DNA of 37,635 bases, from positions 1 to 37,635 of the forward strand of contig RFOM01000033.1 of NCBI GenBank assembly GCA_009926615.1, given 5' to 3'. The notes beneath the pieces are model-generated. The model was not told where the DNA came from. It did not search any database and worked only from the letters and a program-made list of their open reading frames with translations. The position numbers were made by a program, and so were the translations under genes. Shown piece by piece: positions 28,046 through 37,635 of this stretch. The stretch's first letter is position 1. Every line of letters starts with the position of its first letter. The stretch comes from Pseudomonadota bacterium (lineage in GTDB: Bacteria; Bdellovibrionota_B; Oligoflexia; Silvanigrellales; Silvanigrellaceae).

Positions 28046-28390
28046 CTATTTTACGCCGAGCGAATCCGAAATCGCTTTGACCCACTGCGCAAGGCGCACC
28101 GAAAGTGCCTGCCAGTCCTGCGCGACTTGCTCTATTTCACCGGCCTCGTGCACCAATGTTTGCATCGAACCGGCATCGCCGACGTTGGGCCATTGCCCTG
28201 ATGCGAGCTCGTTTCTGATTGCAGCCATATGCAGGAGCAACTCATTTTTGCGTTCACTGTCGATGGACGATTTGCCGACAGCATCCATCAGAGACTCCAG
28301 AGATTGAACCCAGATTTGGATCTGCTGATTTTCAGTTTCCGGCTGCTGTTGAACGTTGAGCTGACGACCCGTGTTGTCCTGATTCGACAT
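28046..28390 (-). CDS. Unknown 114-aa helical protein
   Basis: Not recognised. A 114-residue acidic, Gln-rich protein with no signal peptide, membrane helix or cysteine. The first 22 residues are polar and probably disordered (NVQQQPETENQQ). The rest should be helical, with a possible coiled coil (IQIWVQSLESLMDAV, then NELLLHMAAIRNEL, then HEAGEIEQVAQDWQAL). The start at 28390 has GGGAG 7 bases upstream, supporting expression. It ends 14 bp from the convergent FadL-like gene and is divergent from the patatin-like gene. A small cytoplasmic adaptor or structural protein would fit, but there is no direct evidence. Confidence 0.65.
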   Translation of the reverse strand: MSNQDNTGRQLNVQQQPETENQQIQIWVQSLESLMDAVGKSSIDSERKNELLLHMAAIRNELASGQWPNVGDAGSMQTLVHEAGEIEQVAQDWQALSVRLAQWVKAISDSLGVK

Positions 28391-28433
28391 TGCTGCACTC
28401 CCTTGAGCGCCGTCTGCAGACCCTGAGGCCCTG

Positions 28434-28466
28434 CAACGGCGACGACAATCATCACACCGTTGTCGC
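28434..28466. repeat. Two overlapping inverted repeats between divergent genes
   Basis: CAACGG (28434-28439) pairs with CCGTTG (28457-28462), and GCGACGAC (28439-28446) pairs, with one G-T, with GTTGTCGC (28459-28466). The two stems share bases and exclude each other. They lie in the 144-bp divergent region between the 114-aa gene and the patatin-like gene and could be an operator or a structured leader. Confidence 0.35.
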
Positions 28467-28534
28467 TCAAAAATAAAGCGGCTGAAAGACGGCAAACTTC
28501 CTGTGGCGTCAGAAAGGTGGACTCTTTTCGAAAA

Positions 28535-30217
28535 ATGACAAAAATAAGAGTTATGAAGTCATTTTCGGTTCAGCTTTTCACTCGTGTGTTGCCTGCCTTG
28601 TGCTGTCTTGGATGGCAGCCTCAGGCGCAGGTCTTTGCGCTCGACGTCTGCGTAAGTTACCGCGGAAACGGGCCAAAATTTCCGAGCCTGCTCGGCCAGA
28701 CTGCCGCGCTGATCGAGGCCGGTTTCCGGCCGCGGGTCTCGGCGGGCGGATCTTCCGGTGCAAATGTTGCAGCACTCGTGCAGTCGTTGCTTGAAAATCC
28801 TTCGGTCAATGCCGCGCGCAGCGACGACCGGACGTCGGCCGCTGTCCTGAGAGCCTCAAAGTCACTCTTGGATACTTTTATCTTTCTGCCGCGTTTTGAC
28901 AGACCGGATGTTTTTATTCGATCACTCGTAAGCTATCTCGACGGACAACTGCGGGGAGACAGAGTCGCGGGGCCCGCCGAATTCTCTCTCGCCCATGCCG
29001 ATCATGCACTTGCACAGGTCTTACTGTTTGCCGATTTTTTCAAAAATGAGGACTTCAGTACGCTCAGCGGACTGCCGGATGACGAAGCCCGAACTGCGTT
29101 TGTTCAGGACGCGTTTTTTATCGCCTCGGGCGCACAGCGGACCAGTCCCGCGTTTTTGATGCGGACGCTCTTGCCTGCACATGAAGATGATGTGAACCAT
29201 GCAGACGCACACGAAATCCGCACGCGGCTGAGCGGTTATCTGATGCTCGGCGCCCGTTCGGCAGACAATCCGGATTCTGCGGACGCGCAAAAACTTCATC
29301 CGTGGAACACACTTCGCTGGATGAACAAATTGAATCGGCAACAGCAGGCAAGGGTGCGCAATTTCGTCTGGGAGCTGCTGAGAAAATCCTCGTTTTTCCC
29401 CGGACTGCCAATGACTGAAGACAAGACGCTGCTTCTTCCGTCGTCCGACGCATTGCGAAAAGTTCTCCGGCTTGAATCCAACTACCACGGCAGGACGCTG
29501 GAAATTCCGGCTGGCCTGATTACCCACACCACCGCCTTTCAGGGCAAACGTCCATCCGCGGACAATTTGCGCCAGTTCTATTTTGCGGGACGGCTGACAC
29601 ACGCAGAGTTGCGCAGTCAGTGGGCGGCCAACGGCGGCAGGCTGCCTGCGATGACCTTTGGCGGCACAGACGATTCACGCAGCGTTATTGCACCTGAAAA
29701 AATCTGGGTTGCCAAAAACAGCGCCTCGCTTGCCGAGATCCTGCGCGCGACGATTGCCGAGCCTCTGCTTTTTGAAAGACGGACAATTCCGCTTTCTGAC
29801 GAAGAGAAAATCGAACTCGGGCATGAGGCACAACAGCAGTGGACAGCCAACGGCGGCTGGCTGGATACGGCGAGTTATCCGTTGCTGCGCAGCCTGCCGC
29901 AATGCCGCGGTCTGCCGGTCGTGCTGGTAACTCCGCGGGACGGTATTAATTCTTTTCAAAAGCAGACTCTGCGCGGACTTCTGGATTTGCCGAAGCCGCA
30001 AAAGGGCCAGCCCGATCCGCTTTTTGCAACACGGCTTTTCACAAATCTGGATATGTTTCTCAAAGAAGTCATATCAAATAATCCCGACCGGATTATTCTG
30101 GATTTTGACTGGGACGATGCTCTGCAAAAACGTCCGCAGGGTGCGACAAGTCTCAGAGCCTTTTTATTTGATGCGAGCCGCCATCATGCGGCAAAAATTT
30201 TAAGGGGCGGACAATGA
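28535..30217 (+). CDS. Patatin-like protein, exported, with atypical catalytic motif
   Basis: A 560-aa protein with a signal peptide (residues about 1-36, ending QVFALD). After it, SYRGNGPKFPSLLGQ looks like the patatin oxyanion loop. SAGGSSGANVAAL contains the nucleophile elbow GxSxG (Ser73), preceded by an IEAGFRPRV stretch as in bacterial patatins. The expected DGG motif of the Ser-Asp dyad appears as NGGWLDTASYP (Asn439, with Asp444 five residues on). It may be a lipid acyl hydrolase acting in the periplasm, or an inactive relative. It is longer than a patatin domain, and about 300 central residues are unassigned. ATG at 28553 is an alternative start. The last four bases overlap the lipoprotein gene. 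Confidence 0.68.
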   Translation: MTKIRVMKSFSVQLFTRVLPALCCLGWQPQAQVFALDVCVSYRGNGPKFPSLLGQTAALIEAGFRPRVSAGGSSGANVAALVQSLLENPSVNAARSDDRTSAAVLRASKSLLDTFIFLPRFDRPDVFIRSLVSYLDGQLRGDRVAGPAEFSLAHADHALAQVLLFADFFKNEDFSTLSGLPDDEARTAFVQDAFFIASGAQRTSPAFLMRTLLPAHEDDVNHADAHEIRTRLSGYLMLGARSADNPDSADAQKLHPWNTLRWMNKLNRQQQARVRNFVWELLRKSSFFPGLPMTEDKTLLLPSSDALRKVLRLESNYHGRTLEIPAGLITHTTAFQGKRPSADNLRQFYFAGRLTHAELRSQWAANGGRLPAMTFGGTDDSRSVIAPEKIWVAKNSASLAEILRATIAEPLLFERRTIPLSDEEKIELGHEAQQQWTANGGWLDTASYPLLRSLPQCRGLPVVLVTPRDGINSFQKQTLRGLLDLPKPQKGQPDPLFATRLFTNLDMFLKEVISNNPDRIILDFDWDDALQKRPQGATSLRAFLFDASRHHAAKILRGGQ

Positions 30218-30761
30218 AGAATCTCATTCTCACCGGCAGGCATCTGAACGGTCTTTTGCTCATTTCGGCCGGTTGTCTTTTTACGGCCTGCGTCACCGCA
30301 CCTGCGGCTCAAACCGCGCCTGAATCCGGCGGCCGCCTGTATTGGAAAGTCTACCCCAAATCAGACAACACCTATTATATTTTACCCCGACCGGAATTGA
30401 CTCAGTCCTTATCTTCCCCGCGCGAGATGAATTCGCTGACAGACGAACAGGCGCGTAAGACCGCGGGTCAACTGAACGCCTCACTGCAATTCAGGGTTCA
30501 GGTGGAAAATGAGGGCGGAACACGGATAACGAGAGTTGTTCCGGAACCCCTGCTCGAAGATATGATCGAGATCTGCAAAGCCCCCGATGTTCACGCGGTC
30601 CTTCAGCTGCGATGCAAAAAGGAACTCGCATGGGCGGCAAAGGGAATGCGGCCGGACATTTATTTGCAGTTTTCAGACTGTGAAGCTGCAGCCGCAGCCA
30701 ACGCGCTCAACAGACTGTACGGCAAAAATACAGTTCCCCAGAATATTTGTCCCGCAATTCC

Positions 30762-30777
<16 letters not shown>
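30214..30777 (+). CDS. Probable lipoprotein of unknown function
   Basis: A 187-aa protein. Its N-terminus has a hydrophobic stretch (LNGLLLISAGCLFTACVTAP) with two cysteines in lipobox-like contexts, SAGC and FTAC; either could be the lipidated residue. The mature part is polar, with a Pro/Ala/Gly-rich linker, and I recognise no domain. Four further cysteines (ICKAPD, LRCKK, SDCEA, NICPA) could make two disulphides. The ATGA overlap with the patatin-like gene indicates that the two are made together, so it may help place or hold that enzyme at a membrane. Its 3' end overlaps the convergent metH end by 16 bp. Confidence 0.72.
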
Positions 30778-34259
<3,482 letters not shown>

Positions 34260-34264
34260 GTCTT

Positions 34265-34561
34265 TCAGCTTCCTATGTAATCGATGGAGACATCGCCCAA
34301 AACACAGAACTGGCAACCCAGCCGCTCGTCATCCGCAGCACCCAGCGAAGACAGAAAATCACGCTCTTCGGGTGTCGGAGCCGACAAATTCCGGTTGCCG
34401 TCGACCACCCGCACGCGGCATGTCCCGCATGTGCCGCTTTTGCATCCAAAGGTAATGTCTGCGCCGGAGGCCTCAACAACTTCGGAAAGTTTCGTTCCGT
34501 GGGGAACTTCAACTTCCAAATCTTCAAGTACGAAAAACACTTTTGATCGCGGCTTGCTCAT
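34265..34561 (-). CDS. [2Fe-2S] ferredoxin (plant type)
   Basis: A 98-aa protein, the standard size. The cluster motif is Cys40-x4-Cys45-x2-Cys48 (FGCKSGTCGTCRVRV), with the fourth ligand Cys83 in RLGCQFC; an additional Cys86 is present. Hydrophobic strands before the cluster and GDVSIDYIG at the end fit the beta-grasp fold. It should carry single electrons in the cytoplasm. The gene lies between the MTHFR fusion (12 bp) and metH (5 bp), so it is almost certainly co-expressed. I infer that it donates electrons either to the flavin of the MTHFR domain or to MetH for reductive reactivation of cob(II)alamin. AAGGGG precedes the ATG. Confidence 0.92.
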   Translation of the reverse strand: MSKPRSKVFFVLEDLEVEVPHGTKLSEVVEASGADITFGCKSGTCGTCRVRVVDGNRNLSAPTPEERDFLSSLGAADDERLGCQFCVLGDVSIDYIGS

Positions 34562-34573
34562 GCGGATTCCCCT

Positions 34574-36460
34574 TCAGATTAAGGCAAGAGCAAGTTCAAC
34601 CTGCCCGAGCGGTGCCGAAATCTGCAGACCCTGAACTGATCGTTTGATTTCCGTTATCAGCTCATGGGCAATCTGCAGACCTTCCTTGCGCTGGTCCTCG
34701 GTTGTTTTGCACGCACGCATACGCTCCAGCAATTTGGGCGGCACGTAGACGCCGGGGACCTCGTTGGCCATGAATTCCGCGTTACGCAGACTCATGAGCG
34801 GCCAGACTCCCGCAATAACGGGAATCTTGAACTGTGAGGAGAAATCAAGAAAGCGGAACAAACTTTCGGAATCAAAAACCGGCTGGGTAATGGCCCACTG
34901 CGCTCCCGCTTCAACTTTGTATCTGAAACGCTCAAATTCTTTCTGCAGATCGGGCGCAACCGGATTTGCACCCACACCGATTGAAAATCCCGTCGCACGT
35001 CCTATGGACGTTCCGCCAAGGTCAAATCCGGAATTCAAACGCGATGCCATATTCACAAGCCCGATGGCATCGACGTCGAAAACCGCTGTCGCAGTCGGGT
35101 AGGGCCCGAGTTTCGGAGGATCTCCGGTGACGCACAAAATATTTTTAAGGCCAAGACCGGCAGCACCGATCAAATCACTTTGAATACCGAGAATGTTCCT
35201 GTCGCGGCAGGCATAATGAAGAACCGTTTCAATTCCGACTTTTTGCTCAATCAGACAGGCAGCAGCCAGAGCCGACATACGTGCGCTGGCCCGCGGCCCG
35301 TCGGGAATGTTAATGGCGTCAACGCCCGCCTTTTTGCATTGCGCAGATCGCTCAAGCAGTTTTTCGGTGTCCAATCCTTTGGGCGGCAACAGTTCAACCG
35401 ACACAACAAATTTTCGTTCCGCAATCGAACGGCTCCAATGCGATGCCGGTTGAGCCTGACTTGGGGAAACGTTTGCCGACGACACCTCGGAAACAGAAAC
35501 CGGCCTTGAGAATTCGCCGCCGCGGAAAGCCGCTCCCTGCCGGACTGCGCCCGACATGGCGCGGATATGTTGGGGCGTGGTGCCGCTGCATCCGCCCAAA
35601 ACCCGCACTTCCTGAAGAAGTGCCTGCCGCGCAAATTCACCCATATATTCGGGACTGGCCATATAAATCAGGCGTCCGTCGACCTGACGGGGCAAACCGG
35701 CATTGGGCTTCAAAATCAACGGCCGCTGAGTCGCAGCTTTAAGGCGCTTGGCCAATTCCAAAAGCGGCGCAGGACCGTTGCCGCCGTTCACTCCGACAAC
35801 ATCAGCGCCCCATTCGTCGAGCTTGCGGATGAACCACTCCGGCTCCGTGCCGTACAACGTTTGTCCGTCGTCGTTGGTCGCCATCATCGCGACAACCGGA
35901 TAGTCACCAAGTGATTTTACAGCCCTGATGGCCTGATGAATTTCGTTCAGGTCGGCGAATCCCTCGAGAACAAAAAGGTCTACGCCGCCCTGCTGCAGTG
36001 CTTTGGCCTGTTCGAAAAAGAACTCTTTGGCCTCATCAAACGATGTCGGTCCCCAAGGCTCAATTCGGACGCCCAGCGGGCCAAGACATCCTGCAACCCA
36101 GACAACATCTCCGGCCACCTCGCGGGCTATCTGCGCACCGCGCAAATTGATTTCGAAGAGCTGGGAATCAAGACCGTAGTTGCGCAATTTGATGCGGTTG
36201 GCACCCCAAGTGTTGGTGGTCACCACCTGCGCACCGGCCTGTATGTACTGACGATGAATGCCGGCAATCAGGTCGGGCTGGGACAAATTCACTTCATCGA
36301 AGGAGCGGTTGATGAACACACCCTTCTCGTAAAGCTGCGTCGCGACTCCGCCGTCAAAAAGAAAAGCTTGTCCGCCTTCGGTCAGAAGGGACAAAAAACG
36401 TGAAATACGTTCGTGGGGAAAGCTTTCAAAGCTTCCCCCCTCAACGGGTTGGTTTGTCAT
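34574..36460 (-). CDS. Homocysteine S-methyltransferase-like / 5,10-methylenetetrahydrofolate reductase fusion
   Basis: A 628-aa two-domain protein. Residues 1-315 match the Hcy-binding domain (FLFDGGVATQLYEKG, TTNTWGANRIKL, GGCSGTTPQHIRAM). Residues 345-625 match MTHFR (VSVELLPPKGLDTEKLL with the catalytic Glu, VTGDPPK, GVGANPVAP, WAITQPVFD, PVIAGVWPLMSLRNAEFM). The MTHFR half looks fully functional and makes 5-methyl-THF for MetH. The N-terminal half lacks two of the three zinc cysteines: Gly226 replaces Cys in VNGGNGP and Ser292 replaces the second Cys of GGCC. B. subtilis YitJ is a fusion of this kind. The ATG at 36460 has GGAG at 6 bases. First gene of the methionine operon. Confidence 0.93.
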   Translation of the reverse strand: MTNQPVEGGSFESFPHERISRFLSLLTEGGQAFLFDGGVATQLYEKGVFINRSFDEVNLSQPDLIAGIHRQYIQAGAQVVTTNTWGANRIKLRNYGLDSQLFEINLRGAQIAREVAGDVVWVAGCLGPLGVRIEPWGPTSFDEAKEFFFEQAKALQQGGVDLFVLEGFADLNEIHQAIRAVKSLGDYPVVAMMATNDDGQTLYGTEPEWFIRKLDEWGADVVGVNGGNGPAPLLELAKRLKAATQRPLILKPNAGLPRQVDGRLIYMASPEYMGEFARQALLQEVRVLGGCSGTTPQHIRAMSGAVRQGAAFRGGEFSRPVSVSEVSSANVSPSQAQPASHWSRSIAERKFVVSVELLPPKGLDTEKLLERSAQCKKAGVDAINIPDGPRASARMSALAAACLIEQKVGIETVLHYACRDRNILGIQSDLIGAAGLGLKNILCVTGDPPKLGPYPTATAVFDVDAIGLVNMASRLNSGFDLGGTSIGRATGFSIGVGANPVAPDLQKEFERFRYKVEAGAQWAITQPVFDSESLFRFLDFSSQFKIPVIAGVWPLMSLRNAEFMANEVPGVYVPPKLLERMRACKTTEDQRKEGLQIAHELITEIKRSVQGLQISAPLGQVELALALI

Positions 36461-36642
36461 AAGGTGCTCCGGATTCTGCCGCGCGGCTCCCTACCAACGG
36501 GGCACGCAAGCTCGGACGAGCATTATCGAAAGATAAGGATCTGGCAAGCGCAGGGCAGCGCAGGAACGGGACCGCGGCCCTGCCGGAGCAGGCCGTTGGC
36601 CGGTGGCCGGCCGGAAGCGAGTGATTTTTGACCCGCAAGGAT

Positions 36643-36656
36643 GGACCCGCGGGTCC
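36643..36656. repeat. Perfect 14-bp palindrome with a nearby half-site repeat
   Basis: GGACCCGCGGGTCC is a perfect palindrome. The half-site GACCCGC also occurs at 36630-36636, 14 bases upstream of the same half-site in the palindrome. The arrangement suggests an operator for a dimeric regulator, but no regulator is identified and chance in a GC-rich tract cannot be excluded. Confidence 0.5.
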
Positions 36657-36702
36657 TGCATCTGAATAATGGGGATGGTGAACATCGCAAAAAGCATCAG
36701 AT

Positions 36703-36723
36703 TTTGCATGGTTGTTGTGCAAA
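36703..36723. promoter_or_regulatory. Inverted repeat just upstream of the deacetylase gene
   Basis: TTTGCA, 9-base spacer, TGCAAA. It ends 13 bases before the ATG at 36737, so binding there would block translation initiation or transcription. It is a candidate operator only. Confidence 0.35.
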
Positions 36724-36736
36724 CACGGGATGATGA

Positions 36737-37635
36737 ATGAAAGTCTTCTTCGATCCGGTTCAAAAAACCCACGTGCTCTCGCACGAGATCATTGCCGGAA
36801 AGAGATTCCGTCACCACGAAAGACGGGCACGGATCGACATGATTCGCAGACACCTGCGCGCCCACGGCAGATTCGAATTTATTGTCCCCGAACCACTCCC
36901 CATCGAGGCGGTCCTCGGTGTCCACGACGAAGCCTATATCCGCTTTCTGGAAAGTTCGCAGATGCTTTCCAAGGACGAGGTCATCTGGCCATATGTGTTT
37001 CCCTGTGACCGGCGCGTGCCCGTGTATGAACCCGTCACCGTTTTTACCGCCGGTTATTATTGCTTTGATGTGGGCACTCCCATCATGAGCGACACGTGGC
37101 AGGCGGCCATTGCGGCAGCATCGGGAGCCTACGCAGCAGCGCAGCATCTCAAAAGAACCGGTGAAACGTGTTATGCCCTCGCGAGGCCCCCCGGCCACCA
37201 CGCCGCCGCAGCCCTCTTCGGCGGCTATTGCTACCTGAACAACGCAGCCATCGCGGCAAATTATCTCTCGCAGTACGGCAAAGTTCTGCTGATTGATTTT
37301 GACTACCATCACGGCAACGGCACGCAGTCGATATTTTACGACAACGCGGATGTCTTTTACCTCAGCACGCACGGCAATCCGGCAATCGAATATCCCTACT
37401 TTACCGGTTACGAGCACGAAATCGGAATCGACGACGGCATCGGCTTCAATCTCAACTGTCCGCTCGAACCGCATTGCGGACCCGAGGAATTTTTTAATTC
37501 ATTCAGAACGGGTCTTGAGAAGGCGCTCACAAAAGTTGATCCTAAATTCATAGTCTGTTCATGCGGATTCGATGTGGCCGACAAAGATCCGCTCGGGCAC
37601 TTCGGATTGCTGCCTGAAGATTTTCATACCTTGGG
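36737..37635 (+). CDS. Acetylpolyamine amidohydrolase / class II histone deacetylase-like (partial, C-terminus beyond window)
   Basis: Zinc deacetylase of the HDAC/acetylpolyamine amidohydrolase family; 299 codons are present and the frame is open at the right edge. Motifs: ARPPGHHAAA (His154, His155), LLIDFDYHHGNGTQ (zinc ligands Asp189, His191) and CSCGFDVADKDPLGHFG (later metal-site Asp). The segment FDVGTPIMSDTWQAAIAA is characteristic of the polyamine branch. Likely reaction: removal of acetyl groups from acetylated polyamines or similar amides in the cytoplasm. The ATG at 36737 follows GGGA at 7 bases. An earlier ATG at 36730 is out of frame. Divergent from the methionine operon. It shares its fold superfamily with the arginase-like protein at 7549-8598. 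Confidence 0.9.
   Translation, partial: MKVFFDPVQKTHVLSHEIIAGKRFRHHERRARIDMIRRHLRAHGRFEFIVPEPLPIEAVLGVHDEAYIRFLESSQMLSKDEVIWPYVFPCDRRVPVYEPVTVFTAGYYCFDVGTPIMSDTWQAAIAAASGAYAAAQHLKRTGETCYALARPPGHHAAAALFGGYCYLNNAAIAANYLSQYGKVLLIDFDYHHGNGTQSIFYDNADVFYLSTHGNPAIEYPYFTGYEHEIGIDDGIGFNLNCPLEPHCGPEEFFNSFRTGLEKALTKVDPKFIVCSCGFDVADKDPLGHFGLLPEDFHTL

Larger units (their letters stand above)
36461..36736. other. Divergent intergenic region, GC-rich and hairpin-forming
   Basis: The longest stretch without a gene (276 bp), between the methionine operon (leftward) and the deacetylase gene (rightward). It must hold both promoters. Several inverted repeats are visible: a hairpin at 36576-36594 (CCTGC-CGGA-GCAGG core), a perfect palindrome at 36643-36656 and an inverted repeat at 36703-36723. 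I looked on the minus strand for SAM, SAH, cobalamin and tetrahydrofolate riboswitch cores and recognised none. No believable open reading frame is present. Confidence 0.6.

Noticed and set aside
36573..36630. Rho-independent terminator (GC-rich hairpins followed by a short T run) on the plus strand
   Set aside because: No plus-strand gene ends upstream of it; the next gene to the left runs the other way. It is more likely leader or operator structure.
36461..36736. SAM, SAH, cobalamin or tetrahydrofolate riboswitch before the methionine operon
   Set aside because: I looked for the conserved core strings of each on the minus strand and did not find them. A covariance search is needed to exclude divergent forms.
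36491..37474. Minus-strand open frame of 327 codons opposite the deacetylase gene
   Set aside because: The plus strand has unmistakable deacetylase motifs, and the minus frame shows no domain. It is a codon-bias shadow.

Overview
The window is 37.6 kb of gene-dense bacterial chromosome, roughly 50-55% GC by eye. It carries 25 protein genes I can support. There is no tRNA, rRNA, insertion sequence, integrase, CRISPR array or phage gene. The longest stretch without a gene is about 276 bases (36461-36736). The organism is a diderm (Gram-negative type) bacterium: it encodes a TolC-like channel, an Omp85 barrel, a FadL-type barrel, a lipoprotein and a MacA-type adaptor. It respires through a complex I type NADH dehydrogenase and makes methionine with B12-dependent MetH. 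I cannot assign a lineage from the sequence alone.

Left part, all on the minus strand (1-16359). Positions 1-7476 are a complex I membrane-arm operon in the order nuoA-H-J-K-L-M-N (nuoN runs off the left edge). The peripheral-arm genes B-G and I are missing from it. Upstream lie a HutG-like ureohydrolase, a 68-aa basic protein and a cystathionine synthase/lyase. Next upstream is a tightly coupled cofactor operon: nadC, then a 991-residue protein joining biotin ligase, type III pantothenate kinase and an S4/RluA pseudouridine synthase, then a metallophosphoesterase and a single-POTRA Omp85 protein.

Middle part, plus strand (16463-24779). A class C beta-lactamase-like serine hydrolase is followed by an export operon: a MacA-type adaptor, a MacB-type ABC transporter, a TolC-type channel and a second, different MacB-type transporter. 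Together these could build one or two tripartite efflux or secretion machines. A single-domain response regulator faces the operon and overlaps the end of the second macB.

Right part (25375-37635). An M48 metalloprotease is coupled to a FadL-like outer-membrane protein. A 114-aa unknown protein is divergent from a patatin-like protein plus lipoprotein pair. A minus-strand methionine operon (36460 to 30762) encodes a homocysteine methyltransferase/MTHFR fusion, a [2Fe-2S] ferredoxin and MetH. Divergent from it, at the right edge, is a partial acetylpolyamine amidohydrolase.

Most notable points: the BirA-CoaX-RluA triple fusion; the methyltransferase half of the MTHFR fusion, which has lost two of its three zinc cysteines while neighbouring MetH keeps all three; a ferredoxin placed between the two folate/B12 enzymes; the membrane-arm-only nuo operon; and the two-MacB export operon. 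Each is made of known families. The novelty, if any, lies in the combinations.
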